Below, piece by piece: positions 23,101-38,100 of a stretch of DNA of 64,000 nt; position 1 is the first letter of the stretch, and each line of letters opens with the position of its first letter. The position numbers were made by a program, and so were the translations under genes. Under the pieces are notes generated by a model. The model did no database searches. It had not been told where the DNA came from and saw nothing but the letters and a program-made list of their open reading frames with translations. This DNA comes from Augochlora pura (Eukaryota > Arthropoda > Insecta > Hymenoptera > Halictidae). Where the stretch lies: contig NC_135781.1 in assembly GCF_028453695.1 (NCBI RefSeq), positions 14,631,640 to 14,695,639 on the forward strand. Direction: 5' to 3'.

Positions 23101-26100
23101 ATGCACGTGTTCTCAAGTATTTTACGCGTGCAGACGTGTATCGTAGTCGGTGCATTTCCGGGCAAATGTACCTATGTATTTTAATATATGATTAAACATA
23201 TATGTGCTACTAATATATTCATATGTTATTTTGTGTGATCATTTTATGTAGGAAAGACTTTCAACATTTGCAAGTCCAGTCAAAAGTGGAACGTCAATTT
23301 GTCCAATTAAATTTGGGCAAGTTCGTCCGGATGAAATCGGACAAACGAAAAAGCTTTTAAATCTGAATATTTATTACGTAAAAGAAATATTTTATGATCG
23401 AAAGGCATAAAATAAATGAAGTGAAATCAATTGTTTTTAAATCACGATGTTAAAATTGAGGCTATGCACAGCGATGAAGATAAATATTCAAAAATATGTC
23501 AGCATGTACCAAATACACGTGTATTTGCACGTATATCGTAATACACATATGTTTTGATACGCAAATGTTAAAAATTACAGAAATCTATACACGTGCATAT
23601 GACGTATACGTATACACGGATATATGGAACACATACACATGTGTTTTTAATACGCCTGATATAATGCTGAATACTCAAGTGTCAACAATCCGATCGGAAA
23701 ATAAAAATGCATCAGTGCAATTGTCATATAAACCTTTGTCACATAAACGCAAATACATGGTTCACCAATTCCGTGTATACGTGTATCTTCGGTACACATT
23801 CAAAATATCTCTGCGTAAAAATTATTTGTATAACTTTCACGGTCAAAGTAGAAAATTTCTTAAAGTTGAAAATTTATCTTTTTTCAGAAAATGTTTTAGA
23901 AATTGAGAGTAATGGACAATGATTTTTCATGTTGAGATCATAAAATAATCATTTTCGTGTTGAGATCATAAAAAATTGTAAATGGAACGATGTGATTACA
24001 CAATAATTTCGTTATGTACCTTTTCGAAGCAACTGACAGGTGATTGTTTGCATGAGTACTCCGCTATAAATGCTTGAAGAAATAAAGGAGGTTTCCAACA
24101 AACTTGGTTCAAACAAAGGAGACGGTAGGACGATTGCAGGATGTATGCTCGGTTGATTCGAAGGGTTAGTGGGAAAATGTTAAACGTCTTCCCTGCCGAC
24201 TTTCTCTCCGACGTAGAGAAATACAAACCGTATTCTACGTGTCATAAAAATTCTATTTTATTGTCATACATGCATATAAATTACTGAGATCTACGAAACG
24301 CAGTTTCTGAATTTGTATTATAGGCTCGGATAGAAAAGTTGAGAAACACGCGTCCTTCTTTCATGTAAAAAGTATTCAAGTGATTTTGTTTAGTTAATTT
24401 TAAAAAGATTATACAATTTTTCAAGGAGTCTTTGAGTATATAGTTGCTACTGTAAGTCTGTTAAGACTGAACTATACATGTGAACATATCATTATCGGTT
24501 GATCCGTACGTCATACGCAAATGTATCGAAACATACAGTTCTATTGATTCGAACGAAATGTGAAGTACTGACGCGATTAAATAACGAAACGACCACTGAA
24601 GACGCAGGTTGATTACATTAAACGGCAGAATTGTGAAATTCTAGATTGCAGTCAAGTTTAAATAACGTAAGAACTAGGATGAACAATTTGTGACGACAGC
24701 GATGTGACAGAATAGTTTAAATTCGACTGAACGAACGAAGCGAACAAATTAAGATAAAGGTAAAACAAGTTCACTAAGAAGGGTGTAATGAAGAAGACGA
24801 TATCTCCCGAAATGATGTTCCCACGCGTTCTGAAGAATACATAGCATCAAAGATAGTTATCAGATGATACATAGCGTAGGTACTAACTTTGAAACTAAAA
24901 TGCGGTTTGGCAGCTCCGAGAGCCTGAAACAGCAAAGCTAATCAAAACATATCAACGTAGTATATACAACATATAAATGCAAATAAACAAAGAACAAATT
25001 ATAATCTTTCATGTGAAATGTAGTGATTAGCTGAGTTGTTCTATTATCCGATTACGATGAACGCAATTAGTTTGAATAATAGGTTCTATTGCGAATACAT
25101 GGGAAATTGATCAACAATCAATCATGTCCTGTTTTAATCTATCATTAAAGAACAGTATGAGCGATTAAACAACCAGAATTCCATTTATGGCAATCCTAAT
25201 CTAACGAAACTAGCAAGAAATGCAATAATAACGGAATACCTGCAACGTTGTTTAACGTCTTCTTCGCGTATTATTTATACAACTGAATGAATATAATTCA
25301 TACCTCTAAACTCTAAACTTTACTCCGTTCGCGCGTTTCTAACCCGCTGTGTGTTTCCAACGATTTAGAGCGCGGAACGGAAAATCAATATTGTGAAGAA
25401 CATTGTCTGCGCCTGCTGACAGCCTTGTACCTCATGTTTAGACACAATTTACTTCGATAAGGTAGTCGTTAGATGGTCTGGAGACGAAAGTTTCGGATTT
25501 CGTTTCCCTGTCTACCAGACCTTCCTCAGAAAATAATGGCGGACTCGTATGCCGATAGTTCGAAAGCTTCTCTATAGAACTCTCTGTGCTTGAATGTCAA
25601 GTATAAGTCAACAACGCTGTGCGCTACCCCCTCTAAAGCTTTATGTGTCTGTGTATAGGAAGGGGGGAGGGGGAGGAAGAGTGAAATGTTAGATTGAATT
25701 TGACTAAGATGAAAAAGTATCTCAGAAAGAATATCTACTTTTCATATTATTTTTATTAGTTCATACCTATTACATATTAAAGGAGTTAACTAATTCCACA
25801 AACCTCTAATTTCGTTCTACATTTATTACAAACGTTTTGTACAAGCTTCCACTAAAAATTATCCATATTGCACTCAGAAATATTCCTTTTATAAATCATA
25901 TCCTTTTTTTGATTTACAAATTAATACCTTTTTTAGATTCTATTCACCTTTCGGTACATAAAGTTAACACTTTCGCAGATCTTATTCACCTACCAAAGTA
26001 TGAAATTCATGGTTTTGCAAATTCACTTATTTGTTACTGTTCGTAATAAATTCCGTGTAGAATTTAAAAATTGAATAAAGCATGGCCAATTTTTATCTGT

Positions 26101-29100
26101 AAAAGAGTTAATTTTATTTGCAAAAAGGTGAACTTAATTTGCATATGGTTAAATATGTTGTGGAAGAAAATCAATTTGAAGTACAAAAATGTCAAAATGA
26201 TCTGCAAAAGGAGTAATCTGGAGTAAAAAATGGTGAATATGATTTCCAAGAGGATTAATTTTCAGTACAAAGGTGTGAGAATGACATGAAGTAAAATCAA
26301 TTTTGAGTGCAGAACCTATGTACATAATTTAAAGGAAGAACGTATCAAACTACAGTCGAGTTAATTGATATTGGAGCCAAGGTCAAAACTGAGACATCAG
26401 GAATCGGTTAAAGGATCTGTTAAAGGAAATTGCAATTTCAGCGAACAACCGTATCGGCGGATGAAGTTGCAAAGAAAGGTACTGTAGATCGTTCCGCCGA
26501 CTATTTCACAGAATTATTGCCTTGTGAAGTTGCGTGGGAAATCTCGTGTACAATGTGCGATGGGAATAACATAATAACCTTTTTTGAAAGCGTGGTTCAA
26601 ATAAAAGGTGTAGAAGCATTTTACGGCAACAATCACTGACTGGTGCTACACTATCATCCGACTATGTACGTGCAGCCGTTCACAGAATTGCGACAGCACG
26701 AGTTTCTGCAATTTCAAACATACGGGTACCAAGAAACAATACAAATTACAACGCTAGTCCCCTGATCCCAGTTAAAAGGTCATGAGTCATGAGAAACGAG
26801 ACCGAGTACGAAACTCTTTACTCTCCTTTAAATATAAATCTTGCGCAATGCCATGCCTTCGAGTATTATAATTTCAAACTCGATACGGAAACCGTCCGCT
26901 GCACCGCAATTAGCCAATCAAAGGACTTTTGATAACTTCGCCGTTTTTACCGATAACAAAAAGTCGATGCTTATTTGAAATACCGGAAATTCATTTAATT
27001 CAAGAGAATGCCTCTGTTAACATTTGATAACATTTGACGCACGGTTGAAAGTACTTTTATATTATCTGCGCACATACACATGCGCGGAACACATCCGTTC
27101 ATTACCGATGAGATGAATACTCAACGAGTACAACCCCCGGCAAAAAGTATTCGATCAAATGAATCGTCCATCTGTGTAGAAAGGTAAATTAAATAACAAA
27201 ACTCGTTATATAATGAAAATGTTAATATACAAATTGATACATTTGCTGATGTTAAAAAATACAACATTAAATAATTGAACGTTGTGCAACATTTTCTAAC
27301 TATCTGTATCTTTGATCACTGTTACGTGTTAAAAAAATCCTTGCTACTTTCTATAATTTAGTAGACAGTACATTGCTTTGTTCTCGATGAAACGAAAAAA
27401 GCATTTGTTATTAATGTTTTATATAAATGTCGCTAAAGCTTCTATTACGTTTGTCTGTTTAATATGTCTGCAATAATATTTTTCGTTCTTAATAACTGCT
27501 TATGACATTTTATCAATAATTAAATTCGTTAGCGATAACTCAATAGACAGATAAAAAGTATTCAAAAGTTTCAACAAGCTACTTTAGCTTTTAGCTTTTC
27601 TTAAATCATCCCTTAAAATATTTGGCGATAATATTTTTTCTTGATAAACGTACCTATCAAAATTGACGTGCGTGTACTTAATTTCAATTGTTTTATATAA
27701 TAAATTTATACTAAATTGTACACTAAAATTATATATGAAACATTATGTAAAATACAAATTTTGTCGTTTTCCACGTTCATTATAAATGTATAACATTTTC
27801 ATAACTCCATACAACGATAATGTTTAAAAATAATCTGCATTAATGCATTAAATAATTAAACAAAATGCGACCTGTAATCTACTTCTTACGGATGTAGAAA
27901 TCATTCGAGTTGAATATTATACTTACGAATTGATTAAAACGTTATTTATGGCGAAGACGTTCACCGTTCAATAATAATTCACGTAAAGCCTGAACAACCA
28001 GTGATTAATACTCTCAGCAACTAAAACGATGCACTATTGATAAAAGAAGACTAGATGAAGTCTATACTCCTCATTAAGGGGAGCCAATTTGGGCTTCCTG
28101 TATAACGTGTTTTCTTCGTAACCCGAGCAGTTTCCATTCTTCGCGAACGGTTTCTCATATCGTTCTAATTTCTTGCTGTCAGCGAGACGTGTATCTCGTA
28201 GAAGCAGGTTTCTCGTACATCATGCCAGGTTTCGAGAACCCGGGTTCTATCAGTCGAAAGACTCTGTCTGTGGGATCTGTTTTCCTGTACTGTTACAGAG
28301 TCGGAAGCCTGTTTGCCGAGTTGCTCGCTTAATGAACTCTCCATAAATTCAGTATTGTTTAATGAAATCATACAAATGCGGTAGCGAAACAATTTATCTT
28401 TCCTTCGTTTATAGCTGTTAATAATTTAGCGAAGCGTTTCGAACAATTAACAGCATGAGAATAAATTTCCGTGTAATCGTATTATGCAACAATTATGAAC
28501 AGGGCTGAATAAAGCGAGTAATGCCCATAATTGAATCAAATTTATTTCTTATGCTAATGTTAGATATATGCACTCAAGTAGTGACGGGTGGGCCGCTAAA
28601 ATTTGTTATACAATGTCCAAAAATGATTTTTGCATTATGCATAAAATGCGCTAAGTTATATAAAACGGAAATACTATAACTCAGAAGAATTTATTTTAAA
28701 TTTGGAGTTAAAATGACATCGAGTGCAAAAGATTAACTATTGTTCATATTGTTATCGAAGATTATAAAATCTGCGTTTTGATAATGTGATATGGAAAATG
28801 AAATTAAAAGCAGGTCTTTCGTCAAATCAGGAAATTCACGTACATTCTCTTCAAACGTCAATCCCCAACGATCGTCCAACATTCAATGCGCTCCTCTTTT
28901 GCAAAATCGCTCGTTTTCTTCCGGTCTCTCTCTATCTCTCTCACACATTTTCATCCTTTTCGCTTTCTTTTAATTACTCTCATACACATTCATACTCATT
29001 CGTCTCATTCTACATACATCCCTCTCCACACACTCTCATTATACTACAATAACTTTATTTTTCAATTATTAGTTTTCTCAGTCAGAATATAATTACAAAA

Positions 29101-32100
29101 TGAAATATAACAAACTGTGGACAGGTATACTATTTCAGCGCAGAAAAGTATGATCCTATAAAGTAGTATATTACATGGTTTTGTGGCAACCGGCCCCGAC
29201 TCCAATGTTCATCAGTCTGAATCGTGCTGTTTTTCACTAACAACTTTCGCGTACTTCACTCAACCACAGCTGCAAAACAACCGTTGCACTCTTATTTTGC
29301 TAACCCCCACTATTAATTAACCTCTTAGAGGCTAATGGTTATCTCGCAGTAATTACGCCAGCTTTTAATGTACAACATTCATATTAACGTTTATTTTTAA
29401 TCATCCATCATCGATCATTGTTTCCTCTTTCTCACTATGCCTATATAAAATAACATCTCAAATAGTTAATATTTACCGGAAGTAGTTATTTGAGGTAATA
29501 CCTCTTGTGACTAAATTTCTTTTAATTATTTGAGATTCGATTTCTTATTGTGAATATTTATGAGAGAAAATAGATTTGTAGGAAAAGCACTACCACATAT
29601 TGCTTCAAAAAGCAAGCTTTTCCTTGTATTTCTATTAATTAATGAATGCAATTGAAACGTTCGACATCTGTTTGATTCTAATAACGTAACTGTCATCGAT
29701 TGGACACAATATTGAGGAAATAATATTCGATTACCTCATTTCATGTACATCAGAGGTGATATGTATTTGAATTAAGTATTTCAGATTCACGTAGCAAAAT
29801 ATATATTTTAAATCTTTTTTGTGCATTATTTACAAGACATTAGGAGAATCTGAAAATATCTTTATATCAGTCTATTATCAATCTTTATATCATTATTAAA
29901 ATGACTACAAAAGAAAAGACATTTTGATCCGACTTACGTTTCTTACAAATGACATCGGTAATTTTTATTTTCCATAAAAATTCGAAATCTGCTTATTATA
30001 TATTTGTAAAATCAATTAAATATTCCGAGTAGTATTTTATTTGATACGGAAATAAATTGCTACTTCAAGCGAAGCATATATAACACAGTTGAGAGAAACA
30101 GTACATGCAAATATTTGCATTTCTTAGATTGAAATATTCACAGCCCGGTTCGATGTCAATCCTGGCAATTAACGAACGAAACGGCTCCGTAGATATCGCG
30201 ATATCGTTGGGAGTGGAACGTTGCTGCGAGTAAAAGTAGCAGCGACGATTTTTTACGTCGCCAGCACCGGTCGGTATCTCCGGCGTTTCCGGACAGGCGA
30301 TTAATTATTCGGGAAAGAGGATGATCCGCGAGAAAAGGATATTCAAGTGACCTCGTCTAGCGAAAAGAAGCGCTTCAATAGGCCGTGCATCAGCTTTCCC
30401 GAAGGTGAGCCCGACGGATGTTGCCCCGGGGGTCGTGCCCTTTTCGTAGGAGTGACTGATCGCGCGTGTGTTTCTCCGTGGAAACGTGTGAACGTCTCTG
30501 TGGAGGCAGGAACAAGTACGGGGCTGGCTTAATATCTCCTCGAGAGTGTCTGGCGACGTCGTCATCTTTTCGAGAGCGTACAGCTGCCGTCGCCGTGTGG
30601 GCTGACAATGAATAGCCATCGCGGCGCGCATGCCGTAAATTTTTCTTGGCCCTCGAATGTTGACCGTTCAATCTTTATACGGCAATTTCCGTTCGCATGC
30701 GAGGCACCGTTATGCTTCAAAGAGAAAGGTCCGTCTCGCGAATATCTCTTTTATCTCGCAAATTTTTCATTCGATTTCTCTTTTCGAATTCGGCTAACAG
30801 AGATCGCCGAATAATAATTACTCGTTTCCTCGCAATTGTAAAGGCTGTGAAGTGTGCGTGCGAACCGAAGCGGATGGATTCTACGGAAATTATTTCGCTG
30901 ACGAGGGGTGCATTTTATATCATATTTTGCGCTCGCAGATCTCTTTCTCCTGTCCACAAATATACATATGTATATGTATACATTATACAGCTTGGGTCAC
31001 AATATATCACCGCTTCGATTTACGCAACTATTCTGGTGCTATAACTGTTTTCGTGAACGAACACGTAAAAGTCGCGTGATGGAAAATTTTGTTTCCCTTT
31101 TAATGAAAGGATTTCATTTCCGTAATTGGAAAATCAGCGTGCGCCGCGGGTGTAAAAATTCCGATGGTTTTTATCATAAACCTAATGGTACTTTCCATAC
31201 AATTTCATCTGGAATCCGGCTGCGCCGGTGTTTTTCTAATGAGAACGGTCCCATTATCTGATCGATAGCACTACGTTCCGGCTGGAAAGTCATCCATGCG
31301 GTGCAAATTTATCTGGCAAGGTCCGCGATATCATTTTGTTAGGTTAATCTGTATACCAGAAAGATCCAGTTCAGAAACACCGGACGGTCACGCTCCGTTC
31401 CAATCTCGCAAGTCGCAGCTCATGCGAAGAATGCGGCGCAATATTATTGTTATCGCATTTGTAAGAGTACCGAGGAGAAGAACCGTGACCCCCTCGGTGA
31501 GAATCCATTGCAATGCCACGAAGAATAAATACACAGTCGTGATGAAAGCTAGGTGCGTCCATACGACAACGAGACTACTGCTTTATAATGTTTCAACATA
31601 AATTAAACTAAGCAATAAAACTTCTTAGAAAAACACGCACCTCTGAAAATTATGTTCGTGTAGTTCGTGATACTGAAATTGTTAACCAGTTAAGAGTCCA
31701 ATAACAATCCCAAACATACCCACAAAAATCAAAATAATTTAAGTATTTTAACTCTTGAATTCTAGAAATACTAATAAACTCCAGTCCCTTGATAGTATTT
31801 TTAATAAATAGCAGTATTATTTTTTACTTTGTACAATTTGTTTTTGTAACTTTACCAAACCATGTTTAGCAAGTATGGTGTTTGTCGGTCAAATAAACAC
31901 AACTTTATGGTCAGCATTGATACAGGTTAAGTAATGCCCTTCGCAAAAGAAATTTTCGTATCGTTAGGCTTTACACATCTTTCGCGTCACGTCGCGCTAG
32001 CGAGGAAGCAAAGTCGTCAAAAATAAAAAAAGGTTACAGCGAACTTCAAGAAAAAGTAGATTTTTATCGTTTTCAGGATGATGGTTCGGCACAACAGATG

Positions 32101-35100
32101 CTGCCAGCAGGGATTCATCCCTATAATCAAGTTTCACAAAAATATTTGAATTTTATGGGCAGGACTAAAGCCGAAAAGCTGTTGTCCGGATGAGATTTCA
32201 TCGGCGGATGAGGTGAAGGCGAGTCTTCGCGCGTGCAAACCTGGTATTTTTCTTTGAGAAGAAAAGGTGCAGTCAGCAGGTGGACGCGCGGGAATAAAGG
32301 TCGAGCTACCTGAGCGATCAACGAAAGTTGGAAGGTAGTGAAGACTCGAAACTTGTTACTTTGGCCTAACACCTGTCGCGAACAATTCGGTTCGTCGGCG
32401 GACATCTGCGCTTATACATAGCGATGCGTTAGCGGTGACTGCGAAGGTGAATGTTTTATACAAATAATTTTCATAAAGAAAACTTAATGTTTAATATTTT
32501 TTAAATTCGAAATATCTTTTCGTTATATAAAGAACGTTGCGAATCTTCAACATTTCTTGAAAAAATGAACACCTCTACAAATTATTTCAACTAACATCTA
32601 CTAATATAACATGTTCCCAATGACCTAAAATCCTAGATGTTCATACAACTTTAACACCGAACCTACCTAGTACTGAAAGTGACCTACCTTTATTGTTTTA
32701 CAAGAACGATGAGACTGAATTTATTTAGGTGTTTCGCCATTGTTATTATGATTAAGAAATTGATCGAATTCAGAAATTTATTTAATGATTTCATACGAAA
32801 CAGATTTCATAACATCGACAATCTTAAAATAAATAAAGTGGAACCGGTCAAAGCGACCGGTATGGTAAGTCTAGAATTAATTATTGGACTAAAAAGAAAC
32901 GTAGAGTATTAAATATGAGCAAACGTTCGTAAACTACGTGTTCAAATTGTGCAGTCAAAGAGGAAACCTTCGGAAAGAGAACACAAAAGTTGTGGTTCGG
33001 TATGAGAATTTGGTGGTCTCGGTCTTTACCTGGACGGTGCATTTGAATGGCTTCCGAAAGTCTGACGATGTCTTTCGCGTCGCACCGAAGAATCTCAGGG
33101 ACCTGCGCGTACCGGCCCAAAAAGCAGGAAGCAACGCTCCTCACGAATTCCACTTCACGTTCAGCCCGTTGTTTGCCGCCATCCGGTGGAACATCGTCCG
33201 GCAACGACTTCCGGAATCGAATTACCTTGTGCTCCTGAAACGTAGACGAACAAAAACGTTAAACGAAGGGGAGAGAAAAAGCCGATTAAACGATAAGAAT
33301 ATTTATGGATGTATTCTCCATAAACTGGAGCAGTTGCTGTTTATGCAAATGCATTTTCTTTATTGATCGAACGACTTATGCATAAAGGAAATTAAACCTT
33401 AACACGTTAAGAGACTAATATTAACCTCATAAATTTTGAAAAGTACTATATCTACTATAGTGGATGTAATGGATGGCTACCTTACAATTTGGAGTTTGGT
33501 TTTATTTACGGTTGTTTCTATTGGATCTCATCGTTACACGTAATAATCTTTATGAAAATAACTGAGTAATAAAATAAATTATAAATATTGTTAAAACGTC
33601 GTTAAATTCATAATATATTAATAGTGTTCACAAAAAACTCTTTCGCGTTTCGAAAATTTTAGTACAAACGAATTTATTTATGTATTTATGCTTCAAACTG
33701 GATGGTTTATCTGTCAAATACAGTGGAGTTAAATCTGTAACGAGCAATGCTTAAGAAAGTTGTAAATAATTTTTTCGAATACATGCGACAGGATGCAAAA
33801 TGAATTTGCAAGCCTAGTTTATAATTAGCGTTGCACATGTGTCAGTAACCTTGACATTTAACATGTGAAAGTGTAAATGTTTATTTTTTAGTGTCTGAAC
33901 TAGTCCGTCTAGTTTTGATTTACCATGAGCTATAATAGTAATCGGTGGATAGGCTTGCTAAAATAAGGTTGTTAGATAGAAAACCAACTGAATACAAGAT
34001 CAGATATTCATTTGGACGGCCTACATAAATTTTGGAAACCTTTAAAAAATTGTTATCTGCTGAAAAATGCATCAAAGATGGATGATCCACGTTTGCAGTT
34101 TGAGAGTAGCATAACAACATTTACAATTCAAGCGTTAATAGAAGAGCTCTTGGAGAAAACAGTGTAGACTGTCGAACATTAAATTTTACAGAATCTACAA
34201 AAATGTTTCAGAACATTATTTGGAAAATTGAATCTTCTTTTGTTATTTATTGTGATTAAGATCATAAATTCTTGTCAGTACATATATTTGTATCATATTT
34301 ATGTAAATTCCATCAATAGGATGTGTTAAAATCAAACAACAAAGAATACAAAAGTATAGCATAATACTCTAAAAAATATTACTCATTTTTTGTTAATATC
34401 GTTTCATATTTCGTAAACAAGACATACAAACAAATTACTGTAAAGTATTATAATCAGACTATGGATTCTTTGAACTAATGGCAAAAATGAATAACTTAAA
34501 TAGGAAACAGTAAAAACATGAATAAAATTGTTAAAATGCTATTGCATTATTTTCAATCAATTAAAAATATTAAAAAGGGAAATCGATATTTACGTGGATC
34601 TCTTGAAATATGCATAAAAATGCAACAAAATCCCCAGTCTAATTATAATAAAATACTACGACGTTAAACGACGCATTGCGTAGAACGTGTTTGGTGATAG
34701 GCATGCAATGAATGGTTCATGGATAGGGGAAAAAAATCGTTTGACCTCATAAACTGATATGATGTAAAATCGATTGAGCCATGTTATTACGGTGTCTATA
34801 TTGTACTCATTGCCGTCAATATTAGAAAGAATCCTGTAAAGGATTGTTGAATACGTTACCACTTTTATTATAGCGCAACAAGTCACCACGCGTTTTGCAT
34901 ACACAACATAGTTGCTTGCTTGTTATCAGTAATGAATCAATAGTTTTACCGACTCGCTGCGACATTTGAGAAAATATTCAGGTCAATAGTACGAAAAAAT
35001 GTTCAAAACAGAGATAACTCGTAGCTGCAGGATACCGCATACCGCTCTAGGTTGGTTCACCTTGTTATTTTCTGGTTTCTATTCTAAGCGACGCAGTAAC

Positions 35101-38100
35101 TGCTGTAAATACTTAACGCTAACTTTATTCAAACTTACATATACTTACATACATTCGCGTAACTTTGAATTGTTAGAACAACGTTTGCAACAACTACGCA
35201 GCCATCTGCTGAAATAATTTATTGTTTACCAAAGCTCGGATTTACTATTTTAAACAAACCGTTGCGAATTACAGGAATTGTCGAGTTCCCTGTTAACCAT
35301 CCAGCATTTGAAAATACATATGTGAAATGCAAGAAAGTATTTACGTTATCAAATATTCATCACACTTCTTTTTCACTCTTTTAGATTTTTTACGACGATA
35401 TAGATATAGATATTTCTCCATTTTTCATACGGAACGTGACAATAACTTTACGGAATACTTAGTAGAATGTATTACTCCCTGTCTCACATATGCACAGCGA
35501 ATGATAAGCACACTGCATTCATTTTTTGCCCTTAGGGAAACATTTACGGAATTGCAAAATACTGTCATGTTATGTACAACCTTTTAATATTATCAGAAAA
35601 AGGAATAAAAACCGTTCTCTTTGCGCTTTATTGTGCAAGAATAAAACTGAAGCATACTCCATATTCTATATGAAGTACGAGCAGCAAATATAGTTATGTT
35701 TGAAAGTACAGCAACAAATATAGCTAAACCCATTGTTGAAACTACGTATGGAGATATCTTTGAAGTTTCTACATTTTTCAATTCAAACAATCATTGCTGA
35801 AATACTGAATTCGCAACGAGAAAGCGATTCATTCAGGATTTATAAAATCTTGTTATCACATCTGCGACTGGCTTTATTTCTTTCGCACGGAAGCATGTGC
35901 TACTTCTTAGTGTCTTCAGGAGATAGACACTGTCGAATGAAAAATTATTCCACATCCTCCTTACAGCCTTCTTGTAACTGCCATTTATTCTGGCTTATGT
36001 GGAACGTTCTTGCGAAACGCTCCAAAAAACGAGCCAAGCCAAATGCAGCAGTTTATTTAGTTCAAGTCGTCAACGCGCATGCCAATGGCGTATACAGGCC
36101 TATAAATCATGGTTAAACGAGCTATTGAATATGGTGGTTCATAAAACCTTAGACGTTTTGATGTTTGTATTTCAAAATTTGCTAGAATGTTTCCCAGATT
36201 TTTAACGTACGTATAATTCACCGGGATGTAAGAAAAACGTTGTTTAAACATTTGTTCAAGACCGGGAACGAAAAGATAAAAAATGCGGATTCTTGTATTA
36301 TATAAGCGTTTGTCGATATAACCGAATGAAATTTCTAAAAAACATGTTATCATTAAACTCTAATTCAGAAACGTTATTTCGTTCTACAGGACGTTGGAAT
36401 ACTTTCATATACATATTATTTCGAATATTATTTTCGTAGTTATACCTATCGAATGATGTACAAGTTAACCGTGCACAGACTGTTCTACCGAAGCTGCGTC
36501 GGGAAAAAAAAACTGAAGCGAGCTAAACGAAGTTAATCTCGTTACGAAAACAGACGGAGTACAGAAAACGAAAAATTTCGACGTTGTCGGCTCCATCAAC
36601 GGATTGAAATTAGGTCAACACGCAGCGTTTCATACGGCGGTAAACCGCAATTTCCATTGCGCAGCAGTCTACAATTACTACCAGTGAATTGCTTAAATGA
36701 CGTAGCGCTAATTAACGGTACGAAAATCGTGGATCCTACAGAAACCTGCCGTCGTATCGTTAACGAGTCCGAGTCTTCCAACGCCCGAAGAAAGGGGCAA
36801 GATAGATCGATCATCCGGTGCCAGTTATCAAAGCGCGTACGAAGATGGACTGCGTGAAAATAAAATTCGCCGTCGCTAAATACACCTCTCTTGCATGACA
36901 ATTATATCCTAACCGACCACAAAAGGGCTCTGAAATTGGAACATTACCGTCCTCGTTAACGCGAACTATTTTGATCAAAACCATTCCCGAAACACTATTA
37001 TAATCATGGTTTATTGCTAATTCTTTGTGTGATATTCTAGCAATTAAAAATTGCATTTTGTATTCTTAATAATTCGCTGGATAGAAAAAATTTAATGCGT
37101 AAGTTATAAGTAAACTGCGGATCATTACGAAAAATCAAAGTTTCCATCATCGATTATATCAAACAGAAATTATATAAAAATGCATTTCTTAAATATGTGT
37201 ATTTTATATATATTTGCTTCTGAAGTAATAGTGACTTGTATTACGGATAATAAGAGAATAGAAACATTTTGATAAATATGATCTTCAGGTCTATTAATAT
37301 AAACTAAGTGTTAATATGTTAATATAAATTGAAGGATCTAATTGTTACGATTGGACTGCAGATCTTTATTTGAAAAATAAAATTTCTCATTTCAAGATAA
37401 TCTTCTCAACACTTCAAGTACTCAACGTGCTCAATTTTGTAAAAAGTGTATCAAATCCGCAGTGTAGTTATCACAACACATGCTGTAGATTTTTAGTAGC
37501 GTATTTTCAAGTTGACGAAAATCCAGCGTATAAGTTCAATGATTTAAGTTAAAATGTTGCAATCTGATGAAGTATACAGCTATAATAAGTTACGATAATA
37601 CGACAACAAACGCTCGTGTATCAAGTAAAATAATGAAAATAATAAAAATAATAAAACTTAACTGGCATAATTTTTATACGAACTTATTATCAATCTCATA
37701 TAAATGAAATTGTGGAATGAAATTTAAAAAGAATTTTTGTCCCTCCCAAATCTCTCTTATGAGTGTATAATTTAATCGAAGTTGACGCATTTAGTGGTTA
37801 GTTCTATAGGATACCTCACACCCCTATGAAATCGTGAAATTCGATTTGTGAGAAAGTTTTCATTTCCCTGGCAACAAGTTACCATTTTGCGAACTTGCTA
37901 AAATAGCCGCCGATGAACCCGTATTTCTATTTACAGTAATTATCGAATATCTGATTAAAATAGAGTTTGGGAGACAGCGCTGCCATGAGCTCGTTTCGCC
38001 GGTTATCGATCAAAAAGTTATTATTACAGGCGAGCGACATCGGTACTTCATAGCGAAAATAAAATTTGGATCATCTGATTTTCCGGTGTCCATGTAAACT

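Larger units (their letters stand above)
16664..33029 (-). other. IPPK intron 2 (16.4 kb)
   Basis: A long AT-rich intron with no convincing nested gene. It holds a GA-rich simple repeat (18308-18339), one copy of dispersed repeat A (19681-20000), two copies of dispersed repeat B (20880-21095 and 22035-22290), a cluster of CACGTG sites (23016-23595), and an inverted degenerate minisatellite (25868-26312). It also has a CT-rich tract near 28920-28950 and a GC-richer island at about 30130-30720. Open frames of 60-136 codons occur on both strands but show no family resemblance and are probably chance. Confidence 0.8.

Noticed and set aside
23496..23906. 136-codon plus-strand frame
   Set aside because: Biased, repetitive Tyr/Thr/Ile/Cys-rich text arising from ACGTGTATA-like repeats; no family resemblance.
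30305..30671. Overlapping 93- and 108-codon minus-strand frames
   Set aside because: They lie in a GC-richer island open in several frames; no domain resemblance and no phase-compatible splice sites for IPPK.
32938..33366. 142-codon plus-strand frame
   Set aside because: It is the antisense shadow of IPPK exon 2 and its flanks.
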